From Sinisalibacter aestuarii (GTDB taxonomy: Bacteria > Pseudomonadota > Alphaproteobacteria > Rhodobacterales > Rhodobacteraceae): DNA of 64,000 nt. Below the pieces are notes generated by a model. That model was given only the letters and a program-made list of their open reading frames with translations. It made no database searches and was not told where the DNA came from. Below are positions 37,520 to 45,550 of the stretch, piece by piece. The position numbers and the translations under genes are program-made. The stretch lies in NCBI RefSeq assembly GCF_027923545.1, contig NZ_BROH01000001.1:757001-821000 (forward strand). Reading direction: 5' to 3'. The stretch's first letter is position 1; every line of letters begins with the position of its first letter.

Positions 37520-38158
37520 ATGAGTCGTCAAAGCCTTCCACGGCCTGAAGCTGTGATCTTCGATATCGGAAACGTGCTGATCGAATGGCAGCCGGAAGCG
37601 CGATATGACGAGATCGTCGGCAGGGAGCGGCGCGAAGCGATGTTTGCCGCCGTCGACCTGCATCACATGGCCGACCGGATCGACCTGGGCGAGAATTTCC
37701 GCGATACGGTCTATGCCACCGCCGAAAGATATCCTGCCTTCGCGGACGAGATTCGCATCTGGCATGACCGCTGGTCGGAGATCGCCGCGCCGCCCATCGC
37801 GCGCTCGGTGCGGCTGTTGCGGGCGCTGCGCCGGGCTGGCGTGCCGGTCTTTGCCCTGTCGAATTACGGGCGTGAGAGCCTCGCGCAGAGCGAGCGGCAT
37901 CATCCCTTTCTGGCCGAGTTCGACCGGCGCTATATTTCCAGCCATATGGGCGTGACCAAGCCGCAGGCGCAGATCTACGAAATGGTCGAGGAGGATTGCG
38001 GGATCGCCCCGCAGCGGCTTCTGTTTACCGATGACCGGGCCGAGAACGTTGCCGCCGCCGAAGCGCGCGGCTGGCAGGGCCATTTGTTTGACGGGCCGGA
38101 CGGATGGGCCGCGCGGCTGGTGCGGGCCGGACTGCTCACGGAGGACGACGCGGCATGA
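37520..38158 (+). CDS. HAD family hydrolase (HAD-IA)
   Basis: This 212-residue phosphatase-like protein has motif I as VIFDIGNVLIEW, in which the second aspartate is replaced by asparagine, typical of the YihX/alpha-D-glucose-1-phosphatase-like branch. Motif II appears near ALSNYGRES, motif III as the lysine in GVTKPQAQIY, and motif IV as LFTDDRAENV. The substrate is unknown. Its stop overlaps the start of the next gene (ATGA at 38155). Confidence 0.9.
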   Translation: MSRQSLPRPEAVIFDIGNVLIEWQPEARYDEIVGRERREAMFAAVDLHHMADRIDLGENFRDTVYATAERYPAFADEIRIWHDRWSEIAAPPIARSVRLLRALRRAGVPVFALSNYGRESLAQSERHHPFLAEFDRRYISSHMGVTKPQAQIYEMVEEDCGIAPQRLLFTDDRAENVAAAEARGWQGHLFDGPDGWAARLVRAGLLTEDDAA

Positions 38159-39069
38159 CGATCGAGATTATTCCCTTCGAGGCCGAGAGCCTGCTCGACT
38201 GGCACGAGCTGGCCGATGCCTTCGTCGCCGGCCACCGGATGCCGAAAGCCGAGATCGGCGATACCTTTCTGTACCGCGAGCCGGACACGCTGTTGTCGCG
38301 CGCCGCCTGGATCGACGGCATGGGCAGTGCGGTGAAGACGGCCACGATCTTTCCCGAAAACCCTGCCGATAACCTGCCGATGGTGAATGGTGGCGTGACG
38401 CTCTATTCCGACGATCACGGCACGCTGGAAGCGATGGTCGATTTTCACCTCGTCACCAAGTGGAAGACGGCGGTTGATTCCTTCCTCGGGGCGAGGCTGC
38501 TGGCGCGGCCCGATGCCGATTGCATTCTCATCGTCGGCGCCGGCACGGTGGCGCATTCGCTGCGCGAGGCCTATGGCGTGCTGTTCCCCCATGCCCGCTT
38601 CCAGGTCTGGAACCGCTCGCCCGCCGGGGCCGAGGAGATGGCGGCGCATTTTCCCGATACGCTGGTGGCGAGCGATCTCGAAAGCGCGGTGATGGCGTCG
38701 GATATCATCACCTGCGCCACCATGACCCGCGCGCCGCTGGTCATGGGCGAATGGCTGCAGCCGGGCCAGCACCTCGACCTGATCGGCGCCTACCGGCCCG
38801 ACATGCGCGAAGCCGATGACGAAGCGATGCGCCGGGCCCGCATCTTCATGGACAGCCGGGCGACCGTGCTGGGCCATATCGGCGAGTTGAAGATCCCGCT
38901 GGAGGAGGGCGTGGTGACGCCCGCCGATGTGCAGGGCGATTTCTACGATATCGACGCCGGCGCTTTCACCCGCGCGCCGGACGACATCACCCTGTTCAAG
39001 AATGGCGGCGGCGCCCATCTCGACCTGATGACCGCGCGCTATATCCTTGAGAAGTGGCGCAGCCGGTAG
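38155..39069 (+). CDS. Ornithine cyclodeaminase / mu-crystallin family protein
   Basis: This 304-residue NAD(P)-binding protein has the Rossmann motif ILIVGAGTVAHSLREAY near residue 125 and the family segment GGVTLYSDDHGTLEAMVD near 85. Members convert ornithine to proline or reduce cyclic imino acids such as delta1-piperideine-2-carboxylate; which reaction applies is not clear from sequence. The start was set at ATG 38155, coupled to the HAD gene, although the frame is open upstream. Confidence 0.88.
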   Translation: MTIEIIPFEAESLLDWHELADAFVAGHRMPKAEIGDTFLYREPDTLLSRAAWIDGMGSAVKTATIFPENPADNLPMVNGGVTLYSDDHGTLEAMVDFHLVTKWKTAVDSFLGARLLARPDADCILIVGAGTVAHSLREAYGVLFPHARFQVWNRSPAGAEEMAAHFPDTLVASDLESAVMASDIITCATMTRAPLVMGEWLQPGQHLDLIGAYRPDMREADDEAMRRARIFMDSRATVLGHIGELKIPLEEGVVTPADVQGDFYDIDAGAFTRAPDDITLFKNGGGAHLDLMTARYILEKWRSR

Positions 39070-39129
39070 CCCGTTGCGCCGGGGCGCGCCGGGCGGCACA
39101 CTCGGCCCTGTCCCTGATCCGAGGCAGAT

Positions 39130-40062
39130 ATGACCTGGCTTATCCTTCTTGTTCCCGCCGCGATCCTCCTCGCGCTTCCGGCCATCCTCGAAGCGATGCG
39201 CCGCCCGATCGACGACCGCGCCCGCGACTACGCGCCGGGCCGGTTCGCCGATCTGGGGCAGGGGCGCACGCATTACCAGTGGCATGGCGGAAAATCGACG
39301 CATACCATCGTGCTGGTGCACGGGCTGAGTTCGCCCTCCTGGGTGTTTTCCGGGCTGATCCGGGGGCTGGTGCAGGCCGGCTACCGGGTGTTGAGCTACG
39401 ATCTGTACGGGCGCGGCTATTCCGACCGCGCGGCGGGCCGGCAGACGCTGGCCTTTCATACCGCCCAGCTCGGGGCGCTGCTCGACGATCTGGGTGTGGA
39501 CGAGCCGGTGACGCTGATGGGCTATTCGATGGGCGGAGCGATCGCCGCCCAGTTCGCGGCGGACCAGTCCGACCGGGTGGAGCGCCTCATTCTGCTCGCC
39601 CCGGCGGGCATGGAGTACCGCCCGGGCCGGCTGCTCAAATTCGCCGCCAGGACCGGGCCGCTCGGCACCTGGCTCTGGGGCCTGTTCGGGGGTGCGATGC
39701 TGCGGCGGGGCGCGCAACGGGATGCGCAATCGCCCAGCGTGATCGCCGATCTGCCGCACCGGATCGCGCAGGAGCTGCGCCATCGCGGCTACCTGGCCGC
39801 GATCCTCTCGTCGGAGCGCCATACGCTCAGCACGCCGATGGAGCCGGTGCACCGCGAAATCGCCGCGATGTACATTCCCACGCTGGCGATCTGGGGCGAG
39901 AAAGACCCGGTGGTCCCGATCACCGCGATGGGCGAGCTGACGCGCTGGAACCGGCAGGCCCATCACGAGGTGGTTCCCGGTGCCGGCCATGCGCTGGCCT
40001 ATACCAACCCGCAGGAGGTCAACGCCGCCGTGCGCACCTTCCTGCGCGATATGCCGGACTGA
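39130..40062 (+). CDS. Alpha/beta hydrolase
   Basis: This 310-residue protein has an N-terminal hydrophobic anchor (LILLVPAAILLALPAIL, about residues 3-19), then an alpha/beta-hydrolase fold. The oxyanion segment is LVHGLSSPSW near residue 65, the nucleophile elbow GYSMGG near 137, a late aspartate lies in WGEKDPVVP, and the histidine in GAGHALAY. The anchor suggests an inner-membrane location facing either side. The substrate is unknown. It is convergent with the aminotransferase, with nine bases between stops. Confidence 0.88.
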   Translation: MTWLILLVPAAILLALPAILEAMRRPIDDRARDYAPGRFADLGQGRTHYQWHGGKSTHTIVLVHGLSSPSWVFSGLIRGLVQAGYRVLSYDLYGRGYSDRAAGRQTLAFHTAQLGALLDDLGVDEPVTLMGYSMGGAIAAQFAADQSDRVERLILLAPAGMEYRPGRLLKFAARTGPLGTWLWGLFGGAMLRRGAQRDAQSPSVIADLPHRIAQELRHRGYLAAILSSERHTLSTPMEPVHREIAAMYIPTLAIWGEKDPVVPITAMGELTRWNRQAHHEVVPGAGHALAYTNPQEVNAAVRTFLRDMPD

Positions 40063-40071
40063 GCGCCGCGC

Positions 40072-41244
40072 CTATTGCAGATCGGCGAAGGCCGCGACCA
40101 GACGGTCGGCCGCCTCTTCCACCCGCGCGCGCTGCGTGCCGAGGTTGAAGCGCAGCCCGCCCTCGCCGCCGGTGCCGAAATTCGGGCCGGGGCTGGGCAG
40201 CACCCGGGCCTTCTGCGTCACCCGGCGCCAAAGCTCCTCATCCGTCATGCCGAGGCGCGAGAAATCGACCCAGGCCAGATAGGTGCCCTGAAGTTCGTGA
40301 ACGAGCGTGCCGGGAATGGCCGAGATCCGTTCGTGGAACAGCGCGTTGTTTTCGGCAAGGTAGCCGACAAGCTGATCGACCCAGGCCGCGCCTTCGGGCG
40401 AATAGGCCGCCCGCGAGAGGACGACGCCGAACAGGTTGGGATACAGATCCGCCCGGTTGACGATATTGGCATATTGGCGATGCAGCCTGTCATCCTCGAT
40501 GATGACCGCGCCGAGCCGGGTGCCGGCGATCGAGAAGGTTTTCGACGCCGATGTCATGGTCACCAGCCGCGAACGGGCATCCGGCGCCGCAAGGGCGGTG
40601 GGTACATGGGTGAAGCCGGGCATGACGATATCGTTGTGAATCTCGTCCGAGACCAGAACCAGATCGTGCCGCGCGGCGAAATCGGCGATGGCGCGCAACT
40701 CGTCGACGGTCCAGACACGGCCGCCGGGATTATGCGGCGAGGCGAGCAGAAGCATGGTTTCGCGCCCGGTCATCCGCGCCTCGCAGGCATCGAAATCCAG
40801 CGTGAACCGGCCATCCGCCGCGACCAGCGGCAGCTCGGTCACGGTGCGGCCGTTCTTGCGGATCTTCATCGCGAATTCGTGGTAGACCGGCGTGAAGATC
40901 GCCACCGCGTCGCCCGGGGTCGACCAGGTCTGGATCGCGAAGGCGATGGCGTTGCCGAGGCTGGCGGTATTGATGATCCGGTCGGGCGAGATCTCCCAGC
41001 CATGCCGGGTCTTCGACCACCAGGCAGCGGCCTCGCGGTAGGTATCCGTGTGGGCGAAATAGCCGAAATCCCCCGCTTCGGCGACCTCGCGGACGGCGTC
41101 GCTCAGAAAGGACGGCGCGCGAAAATCCATATCGGCGACCCACATCGGCAGGGTCTCGGCGTCGGTGATGCCGAACCCGGACGCCATCAGCGTCCACTTG
41201 CTGGACCGGGTTGCAACGCGGTCGTAGATTTCGTCGAAGTTCAT
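40072..41244 (-). CDS. MalY/PatB family aminotransferase (cystathionine beta-lyase-like)
   Basis: This 390-residue PLP enzyme of fold type I has LPMWVADMDFRAP near residue 30, SPHNPGGRVW near 170, VSDEIHNDIV near 200 and the PLP lysine in TSASKTFSIAGTRLG near 230. PatB/MalY proteins cleave C-S bonds in cystathionine or cysteine conjugates, so a C-S beta-lyase is the best guess. Length matches the family. It is divergent from def across an unusually AT-rich gap. Confidence 0.9.
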   Translation of the reverse strand: MNFDEIYDRVATRSSKWTLMASGFGITDAETLPMWVADMDFRAPSFLSDAVREVAEAGDFGYFAHTDTYREAAAWWSKTRHGWEISPDRIINTASLGNAIAFAIQTWSTPGDAVAIFTPVYHEFAMKIRKNGRTVTELPLVAADGRFTLDFDACEARMTGRETMLLLASPHNPGGRVWTVDELRAIADFAARHDLVLVSDEIHNDIVMPGFTHVPTALAAPDARSRLVTMTSASKTFSIAGTRLGAVIIEDDRLHRQYANIVNRADLYPNLFGVVLSRAAYSPEGAAWVDQLVGYLAENNALFHERISAIPGTLVHELQGTYLAWVDFSRLGMTDEELWRRVTQKARVLPSPGPNFGTGGEGGLRFNLGTQRARVEEAADRLVAAFADLQ

Positions 41245-41516
41245 GGGGCCTCCGGAATGGATTCGGGCGAGCCTATCGCGGGCGGGACGGTGTTCAAGGG
41301 TTGCTCCGAGGGCGCGGAGCTGTGAAGCTGATACATTGTTCTTATGAGATGTTCAATGTTGGCACATAATTCTGGCATTGATTTATGATCAGAATATTGT
41401 TCCTGATTGCGTCTGATATCCAGAACTCTATCTTTTCGTTCTCCCGTGAGCTTCAGGCTTATCGGAACACTCCCCCGCCGCTTGCGTGCGCACCGGCCTT
41501 GGCCTAAATCAGCCTC
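41245..41516. other. AT-rich intergenic region between the PatB-like gene and def
   Basis: Bases 41325-41470 are conspicuously AT-rich compared with the rest of the window, with runs such as TTGATTTATGATCAGAATAT. I found no RNA gene or protein with support. It probably holds the promoters of both divergent genes and may include foreign or regulatory DNA. Confidence 0.4.
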
Positions 41517-42038
41517 ATGTCTATTCGCCCGATCGTGATCCACCCCGACCCGCGCCTGAAGAAGGTGGCCGATGCCGTTCCGGATATCTCCGACGAACTG
41601 CGCCGGCTGGCCGACGATATGCTGGAAACGATGTATGACGCGCCCGGCGTCGGCCTCGCCGCGCCGCAGGTGGGGGTACTGAGCCGCGTGATCGTGGCCG
41701 ATGCATCGAGAGACCCCGAGGCCGAGCCGCAGCCGATCGCGATGTTCAACCCCGAGATCCTGCTCTCGTCGGACGAAACCTCCGTCTATGAGGAAGGCTG
41801 CCTGTCGATCCCCGAGCAATATGCCGAGGTGACGCGGCCCGCCGAGATCAAGGTGCGCTGGCTCGACCGCGATGGCAATGAGCAGGAGCGCGACTTCGCC
41901 GGGTTCTGGGCCACCGTGCTGCAGCACGAGATCGACCATCTGAATGGCAAGCTGTTCATCGACTATCTCAGCCCGATGAAGCGCCAGATGATGACCCGCA
42001 AGAGCCAGAAATACAAACGCGACCGGGCGCGGGCCTGA
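41517..42038 (+). CDS. def: Peptide deformylase
   Basis: This 173-residue metalloenzyme removes the formyl group from nascent proteins. All three catalytic motifs are intact: GVGLAAPQ (45-52), EEGCLSIP with the metal cysteine C95, and QHEIDHLNG with H137, E138 and H141. It is first in a tightly overlapping run def, def-like, fmt, which pairs formyl removal with formyl addition. Confidence 0.97.
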   Translation: MSIRPIVIHPDPRLKKVADAVPDISDELRRLADDMLETMYDAPGVGLAAPQVGVLSRVIVADASRDPEAEPQPIAMFNPEILLSSDETSVYEEGCLSIPEQYAEVTRPAEIKVRWLDRDGNEQERDFAGFWATVLQHEIDHLNGKLFIDYLSPMKRQMMTRKSQKYKRDRARA

Positions 42039-42535
42039 TGGGGCACCGCCCCTTCGTGATGTGGCCCGACAAGCGGCTGCGCAGCCCCGCCGCGCCGGTG
42101 GCGGCAATCACCGACGAGACCCGCGCGATCTGGGACGAGATGATCGAGGCGATGGAGGCGATGCCCGGCGTCGGCCTGGCCGCCGTGCAGCTCGGGATCA
42201 TGCAGGCGCTGGCGGTGGTGGATGCCTCGGAAGACCGCGGCCAGGCCGTGCGCATGGCCAACCCCGAAGTGCTGCATGCGAGCGTGCAGATGCGCGAGCA
42301 TGACGAGGCCAGCCCGAACCTGCCCGGCGTCTGGGCCAGGATCAGCCGCCCCCGCGCCGTGACCGTGCGGTTTCTCAACGCGGCGGGCGAGGTGGAGGAG
42401 CGCGACTTCGTCGGCCTCTGGGCAACCTCGGTGCAGCACCAGATCGACCACCTGAACGGCCGGATGTATTTCGACCGCCTGTCGAAGCTGAAGCGCGACA
42501 GGCTGGTGGCCAAGGCAAGGAAGCTGGCACGATGA
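42038..42535 (+). CDS. Degenerate peptide deformylase paralogue
   Basis: This 165-residue paralogue of the preceding gene keeps GVGLAAVQ (44-51) but has lost the catalytic set. The EGCLS motif is replaced by EASPNLPG (90-97), so the metal cysteine is gone, and HEIDH has become HQIDH, removing the catalytic glutamate at 135. Both changes should abolish deformylase activity as known. It is nevertheless intact, overlaps def by one base and fmt by four, and so is likely retained for another role such as binding or regulation. An annotation as active deformylase would be misleading. Confidence 0.88.
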   Translation: MGHRPFVMWPDKRLRSPAAPVAAITDETRAIWDEMIEAMEAMPGVGLAAVQLGIMQALAVVDASEDRGQAVRMANPEVLHASVQMREHDEASPNLPGVWARISRPRAVTVRFLNAAGEVEERDFVGLWATSVQHQIDHLNGRMYFDRLSKLKRDRLVAKARKLAR

Positions 42536-43431
42536 GGCTGGTGTTCATGGGCACGCCCGAGTTTTCCGTGCCGGTGCTCGATGCGCTGGTGGCGGCGGGG
42601 CATGAGATCGCCGCCGTCTATTGCCAGCCGCCCCGCCCCGCCGGGCGCGGCAAGAAGGAACGGCCCACCCCGGTCCATGCCCGCGCTCTGGAGCTGGGGC
42701 TCGAGGTGCGCCACCCCGCGAGCCTGCGCAATCCGCAAGCGCAGGCGGAGTTTGCCGCGTTCGCTCCGGAGGTCGCGGTGGTGGTCGCCTACGGGCTGAT
42801 CCTGCCGCAAGAGATCCTCGACGCCCCCGCGCGCGGCTGCCTCAATATCCATGCCTCGCTGCTGCCGCGCTGGCGCGGTGCGGCACCGATCCATCGCGCG
42901 GTCATGGCGGGGGATGCCGAGACCGGGGTGTGCATCATGCAGATGGATGCCGGCCTCGATACCGGCCCGGTGCTTCTGCGCAAGAGGCTCGCCATCGGCG
43001 CCGAGGAAACCACAGGCGACTTGCATGACCGCGTTTCCGCGCTCGGCGCGGCGGCCATCGTCGAGGCGCTCGACCGGCTCGGCACGCTGACGCCCGAGCC
43101 ACAGCCCGATGCGGGCGTGACCTATGCCGCCAAGATCGACAAATCCGAAGCGCGGATCGACTGGTCGCAACCGGCGGAAACCGTCGACCGCCTCATCCGC
43201 GGCCTTTCGCCCTTTCCCGGCGCCTGGTGCGAGATCAATGGCGAGCGGGTGAAGCTGCTGGCCTCGCGCCTCGCCCCCGGCAGCGGCGCGCCCGGCGCGG
43301 TGATCGGCCCGCTGACCATCGCCTGCGGCACCGGCGCGGTGGAGATCATCCGCGCCCAACGCCCCGGCAAGCGGGCGATGGAGCGCGAAGACTTCCTGCG
43401 CGGTTTCGAGATGCCCGAGCGGGTGAGCTGA
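42532..43431 (+). CDS. fmt: Methionyl-tRNA formyltransferase
   Basis: This 299-residue enzyme formylates initiator Met-tRNA with 10-formyl-tetrahydrofolate. The N-terminal catalytic domain shows [31 protein letters not shown], and the [20 protein letters not shown] motif near residue 112 with the active-site N-H-D set. A C-terminal OB-like domain follows from about residue 205. The start overlaps the deformylase-like stop as ATGA. It is the end of the def run; GC hairpins and a dispersed repeat follow. Confidence 0.97.
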   Translation: MRLVFMGTPEFSVPVLDALVAAGHEIAAVYCQPPRPAGRGKKERPTPVHARALELGLEVRHPASLRNPQAQAEFAAFAPEVAVVVAYGLILPQEILDAPARGCLNIHASLLPRWRGAAPIHRAVMAGDAETGVCIMQMDAGLDTGPVLLRKRLAIGAEETTGDLHDRVSALGAAAIVEALDRLGTLTPEPQPDAGVTYAAKIDKSEARIDWSQPAETVDRLIRGLSPFPGAWCEINGERVKLLASRLAPGSGAPGAVIGPLTIACGTGAVEIIRAQRPGKRAMEREDFLRGFEMPERVS

Positions 43432-43468
43432 CGGCGAGGCCGGGGGATTTCGCATCCCCCGGACCCCC

Positions 43469-43492
43469 TGCGAGGTATTTACGGAACGAAGA
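43469..43492 (+). repeat. Possible intergenic short repeat after fmt
   Basis: GCGAGGTATTTACGGAACGAAG resembles the GGTATTT-type elements found at 15311 and 24890, and an inverted relative (ACCTTCGGGGGG) follows at about 43520. Flanking GC-rich hairpins (CCGGGGGA/TCCCCCGG upstream) may terminate fmt and smpB transcripts. Confidence 0.4.
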
Positions 43493-43569
43493 AGGTGATG
43501 GGCTTCTCTGTTCCCAAAATACCTTCGGGGGGAGCGCGCAGCGCGTGGGGGGCAGACAGCCCCCCTCTG

Positions 43570-44049
43570 TCAGCCCCGTTCGCGCAGAAGCCGGGCCTGC
43601 TGGCGCTTCCAGTCGTGCTTGGCATCGTCGGCGCGCTTGTCGTGCAGCTTCTTGCCTTTGGCGATGCCGATTTTGATCTTCACCAGCCCTTTGTGGTTGA
43701 AGTAGAGCACCAGCGGCACCAGCGTCATCCCCTTGCGCTGGGTCGCGTTCCACAGCCGGGCCAGCTCTTTTTTCGACGCCAGCAGCTTGCGGCGGCGGCG
43801 TTCGTCGTGGCCCCAGGTCTTGGCCTGTTCGTAGGGGGCGATGGAGCCGTTGACGAGCCAGAGCTCTCCGTCGTCGACCTCGGCATAGCTCTCGGCGATG
43901 TTCGCCCCGCCGTTTCGCAGGCTTTTCACCTCCGAGCCCATCAGCACGATGCCGCATTCGAGATCGTCCTCGATGGCATAATCGTGCCGCGCCCGCCGGT
44001 TCTCGGCGATCACCTTGTAGTTGGGATCGGTATCTTTCTTCTTCGCCAT
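43570..44049 (-). CDS. smpB: SsrA-binding protein
   Basis: This 159-residue RNA-binding protein delivers tmRNA to stalled ribosomes. The family pattern is clear: [18 protein letters not shown] near the start, [34 protein letters not shown], then a basic C-terminal tail ([19 protein letters not shown]) that enters the decoding centre. Length is normal. tmRNA itself is not in the window. It is followed upstream in the same direction by trmO and dapA. Confidence 0.97.
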   Translation of the reverse strand: MAKKKDTDPNYKVIAENRRARHDYAIEDDLECGIVLMGSEVKSLRNGGANIAESYAEVDDGELWLVNGSIAPYEQAKTWGHDERRRRKLLASKKELARLWNATQRKGMTLVPLVLYFNHKGLVKIKIGIAKGKKLHDKRADDAKHDWKRQQARLLRERG

Positions 44050-44064
44050 GGGGTGGAGATAGGC

Positions 44065-44541
44065 TCAGGCGGGCGGGATGTCGATGGTTTCCAGCCACGG
44101 TTTGATGTCGACGAGCGGGGTGCCGTCGAAGCAATCAATCGCGTCGATGCCGATCCGGGCGCCGTCAAGCGCGGTGATGCGCACGGTGGCGGCGGCGATC
44201 GGGTTGGGCCGGTTGGGCGAGCGCAGGGCGAAGGTGCCGCGCGGCGCGTCGACATGTGCCGGCGCCTGCACGACGAGATCGCGCCGGGCATTGTCCATCC
44301 AGTAGAGCAGGATCACCGGCTGGCCGACCGTCAGCCCGGCCAGCGCCGGGGCGAATTCCGGTTTCAGCTCGATCCAGGTGTCCGGTTTTTCGGCGCGGGC
44401 CTTCGAGATGTTCTTCGGGCAATTGCCGCGCGCCCAGGGGCTGCGGATGCGGCCGATGAAGACCAGCCCGGCATCGGTTCGGGCGGCGGGGTCATGGGGG
44501 AGGGCGATTTCGCCCTCCCGGATTGCGGGCCGGTCGCCCAT
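44065..44541 (-). CDS. trmO: tRNA (t6A37)-N6-methyltransferase TrmO (TsaA/YaeB)
   Basis: This 158-residue SAM-dependent enzyme methylates threonylcarbamoyl-adenosine in tRNA. The UPF0066 barrel motifs are present: IGRIRSPWARGNCPKN near residue 30, VILLYWMDNARRD near 75, and the signature GTFALRSPNRPNPIAAATVRI near 102. It lies between smpB and dapA on the minus strand with one base separating it from dapA, consistent with one transcript. Confidence 0.92.
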   Translation of the reverse strand: MGDRPAIREGEIALPHDPAARTDAGLVFIGRIRSPWARGNCPKNISKARAEKPDTWIELKPEFAPALAGLTVGQPVILLYWMDNARRDLVVQAPAHVDAPRGTFALRSPNRPNPIAAATVRITALDGARIGIDAIDCFDGTPLVDIKPWLETIDIPPA

Positions 44542-44542
44542 C

Positions 44543-45415
44543 TCAGTTCATCAGGCCGGCATGGCGCATCGCGTCGTCGATGGCGGATTTGGTGGCGTCG
44601 GTCGCCTCCAGCATCGGCGAGCGCACCTCCGGCGCGATCAGGCCGAGGCGCGACATGGCGTATTTCACGCCCACCACGCCCGGTTCGAGGAAGATCGCCA
44701 GGTGCAGCGGCATCAGCTTGTCGCTCAGCTCCAGCGCCGTGGCATAATCGCCCGCGAGCGTGGCCTCCTGCACCTGGCTGCACAGCTTCGGCGCCACGTT
44801 GGCGGTGACGGAAATGCAGCCGGTGCCGCCCATCGCGTTGTAGCCCACCGCGGTGGCATCCTCGCCCGAGAGCTGGATGAAGCCGGTGCCGCAGGTGATG
44901 CGATGCTGCGCCACGCGGGCGAGATCGCCGGTCGCGTCCTTCACGCCGACGATCATGTCGAGCTTTGCGAGCTCACCCATCGTCGCGGGCGTCATGTCGA
45001 CCACCGAGCGGCCGGGGATATTGTAGATGATGATCGGCAGGCCGACCTTTGCCAGCTCGGTGTAATGCGCGATCATCCCGCGCTGGGTGGGCTTGTTGTA
45101 ATAGGGGGTGACGACGAGGCCGGCATCGGCGCCCACCGCCTTGGCGTGGTTCATGAAGCGCACCGCCTCGACGGTGTTGTTCGAGCCGGCGCCGGCAATG
45201 ACCGGGATGCGGCCGGCGGCGGCCTTCACCACCTCTTCGACCACGGTTTCGTGCTCCCTGTGGGTCAGCGTCGGGCTTTCACCCGTCGTGCCGACCGGCA
45301 CCAGCCCGTGCGAGCCCTGCTCGACGTGCCAGTCCACCAGGTGTTTGAGCGCGTCGAGATCCAGCTCGCCGTTCTTGAACGGCGTGACCAGGGCAGGAAT
45401 TGATCCTTTGAACAT
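44543..45415 (-). CDS. dapA: 4-hydroxy-tetrahydrodipicolinate synthase
   Basis: This 290-residue class I aldolase condenses pyruvate with aspartate semialdehyde in the lysine and peptidoglycan pathway. Signature features are [13 protein letters not shown] at the start, [15 protein letters not shown] near residue 44, [10 protein letters not shown] near 106, the tyrosine of YNIPGRS near 133, and the Schiff-base lysine in VGVKDATGD near 161. The start was set at ATG 45415 after a CAAAAAGGAGCG ribosome site. It is divergent from the transglycosylase gene at 45551. Confidence 0.97.
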   Translation of the reverse strand: MFKGSIPALVTPFKNGELDLDALKHLVDWHVEQGSHGLVPVGTTGESPTLTHREHETVVEEVVKAAAGRIPVIAGAGSNNTVEAVRFMNHAKAVGADAGLVVTPYYNKPTQRGMIAHYTELAKVGLPIIIYNIPGRSVVDMTPATMGELAKLDMIVGVKDATGDLARVAQHRITCGTGFIQLSGEDATAVGYNAMGGTGCISVTANVAPKLCSQVQEATLAGDYATALELSDKLMPLHLAIFLEPGVVGVKYAMSRLGLIAPEVRSPMLEATDATKSAIDDAMRHAGLMN

Positions 45416-45550
45416 GACACGCTCCTTTTTGCGGGTTTCAGAGGGGCACCTGAATCGGCGCCGGGTCAAACGCGGCGGAAACTAGCCGCATGGCGCGCAA
45501 ATGCCAAGATTGTGTGTTGAAGCAGCGCGCGTGCGCGTTAGGAATGCGGC

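Noticed and set aside
37013-38083. N-terminal extension of the cobC frame
   Set aside because: Homology begins at MSAAGFDLRDHGG (37012). The upstream part overlaps DUF1636 and the HAD gene and reads as shadow sequence.
41241-41400. Short minus-strand frame starting MPELCANIEHLIRTMYQ in the AT-rich gap
   Set aside because: It has no ribosome site, runs into the sequence before the PatB-like gene, and resembles no known protein.
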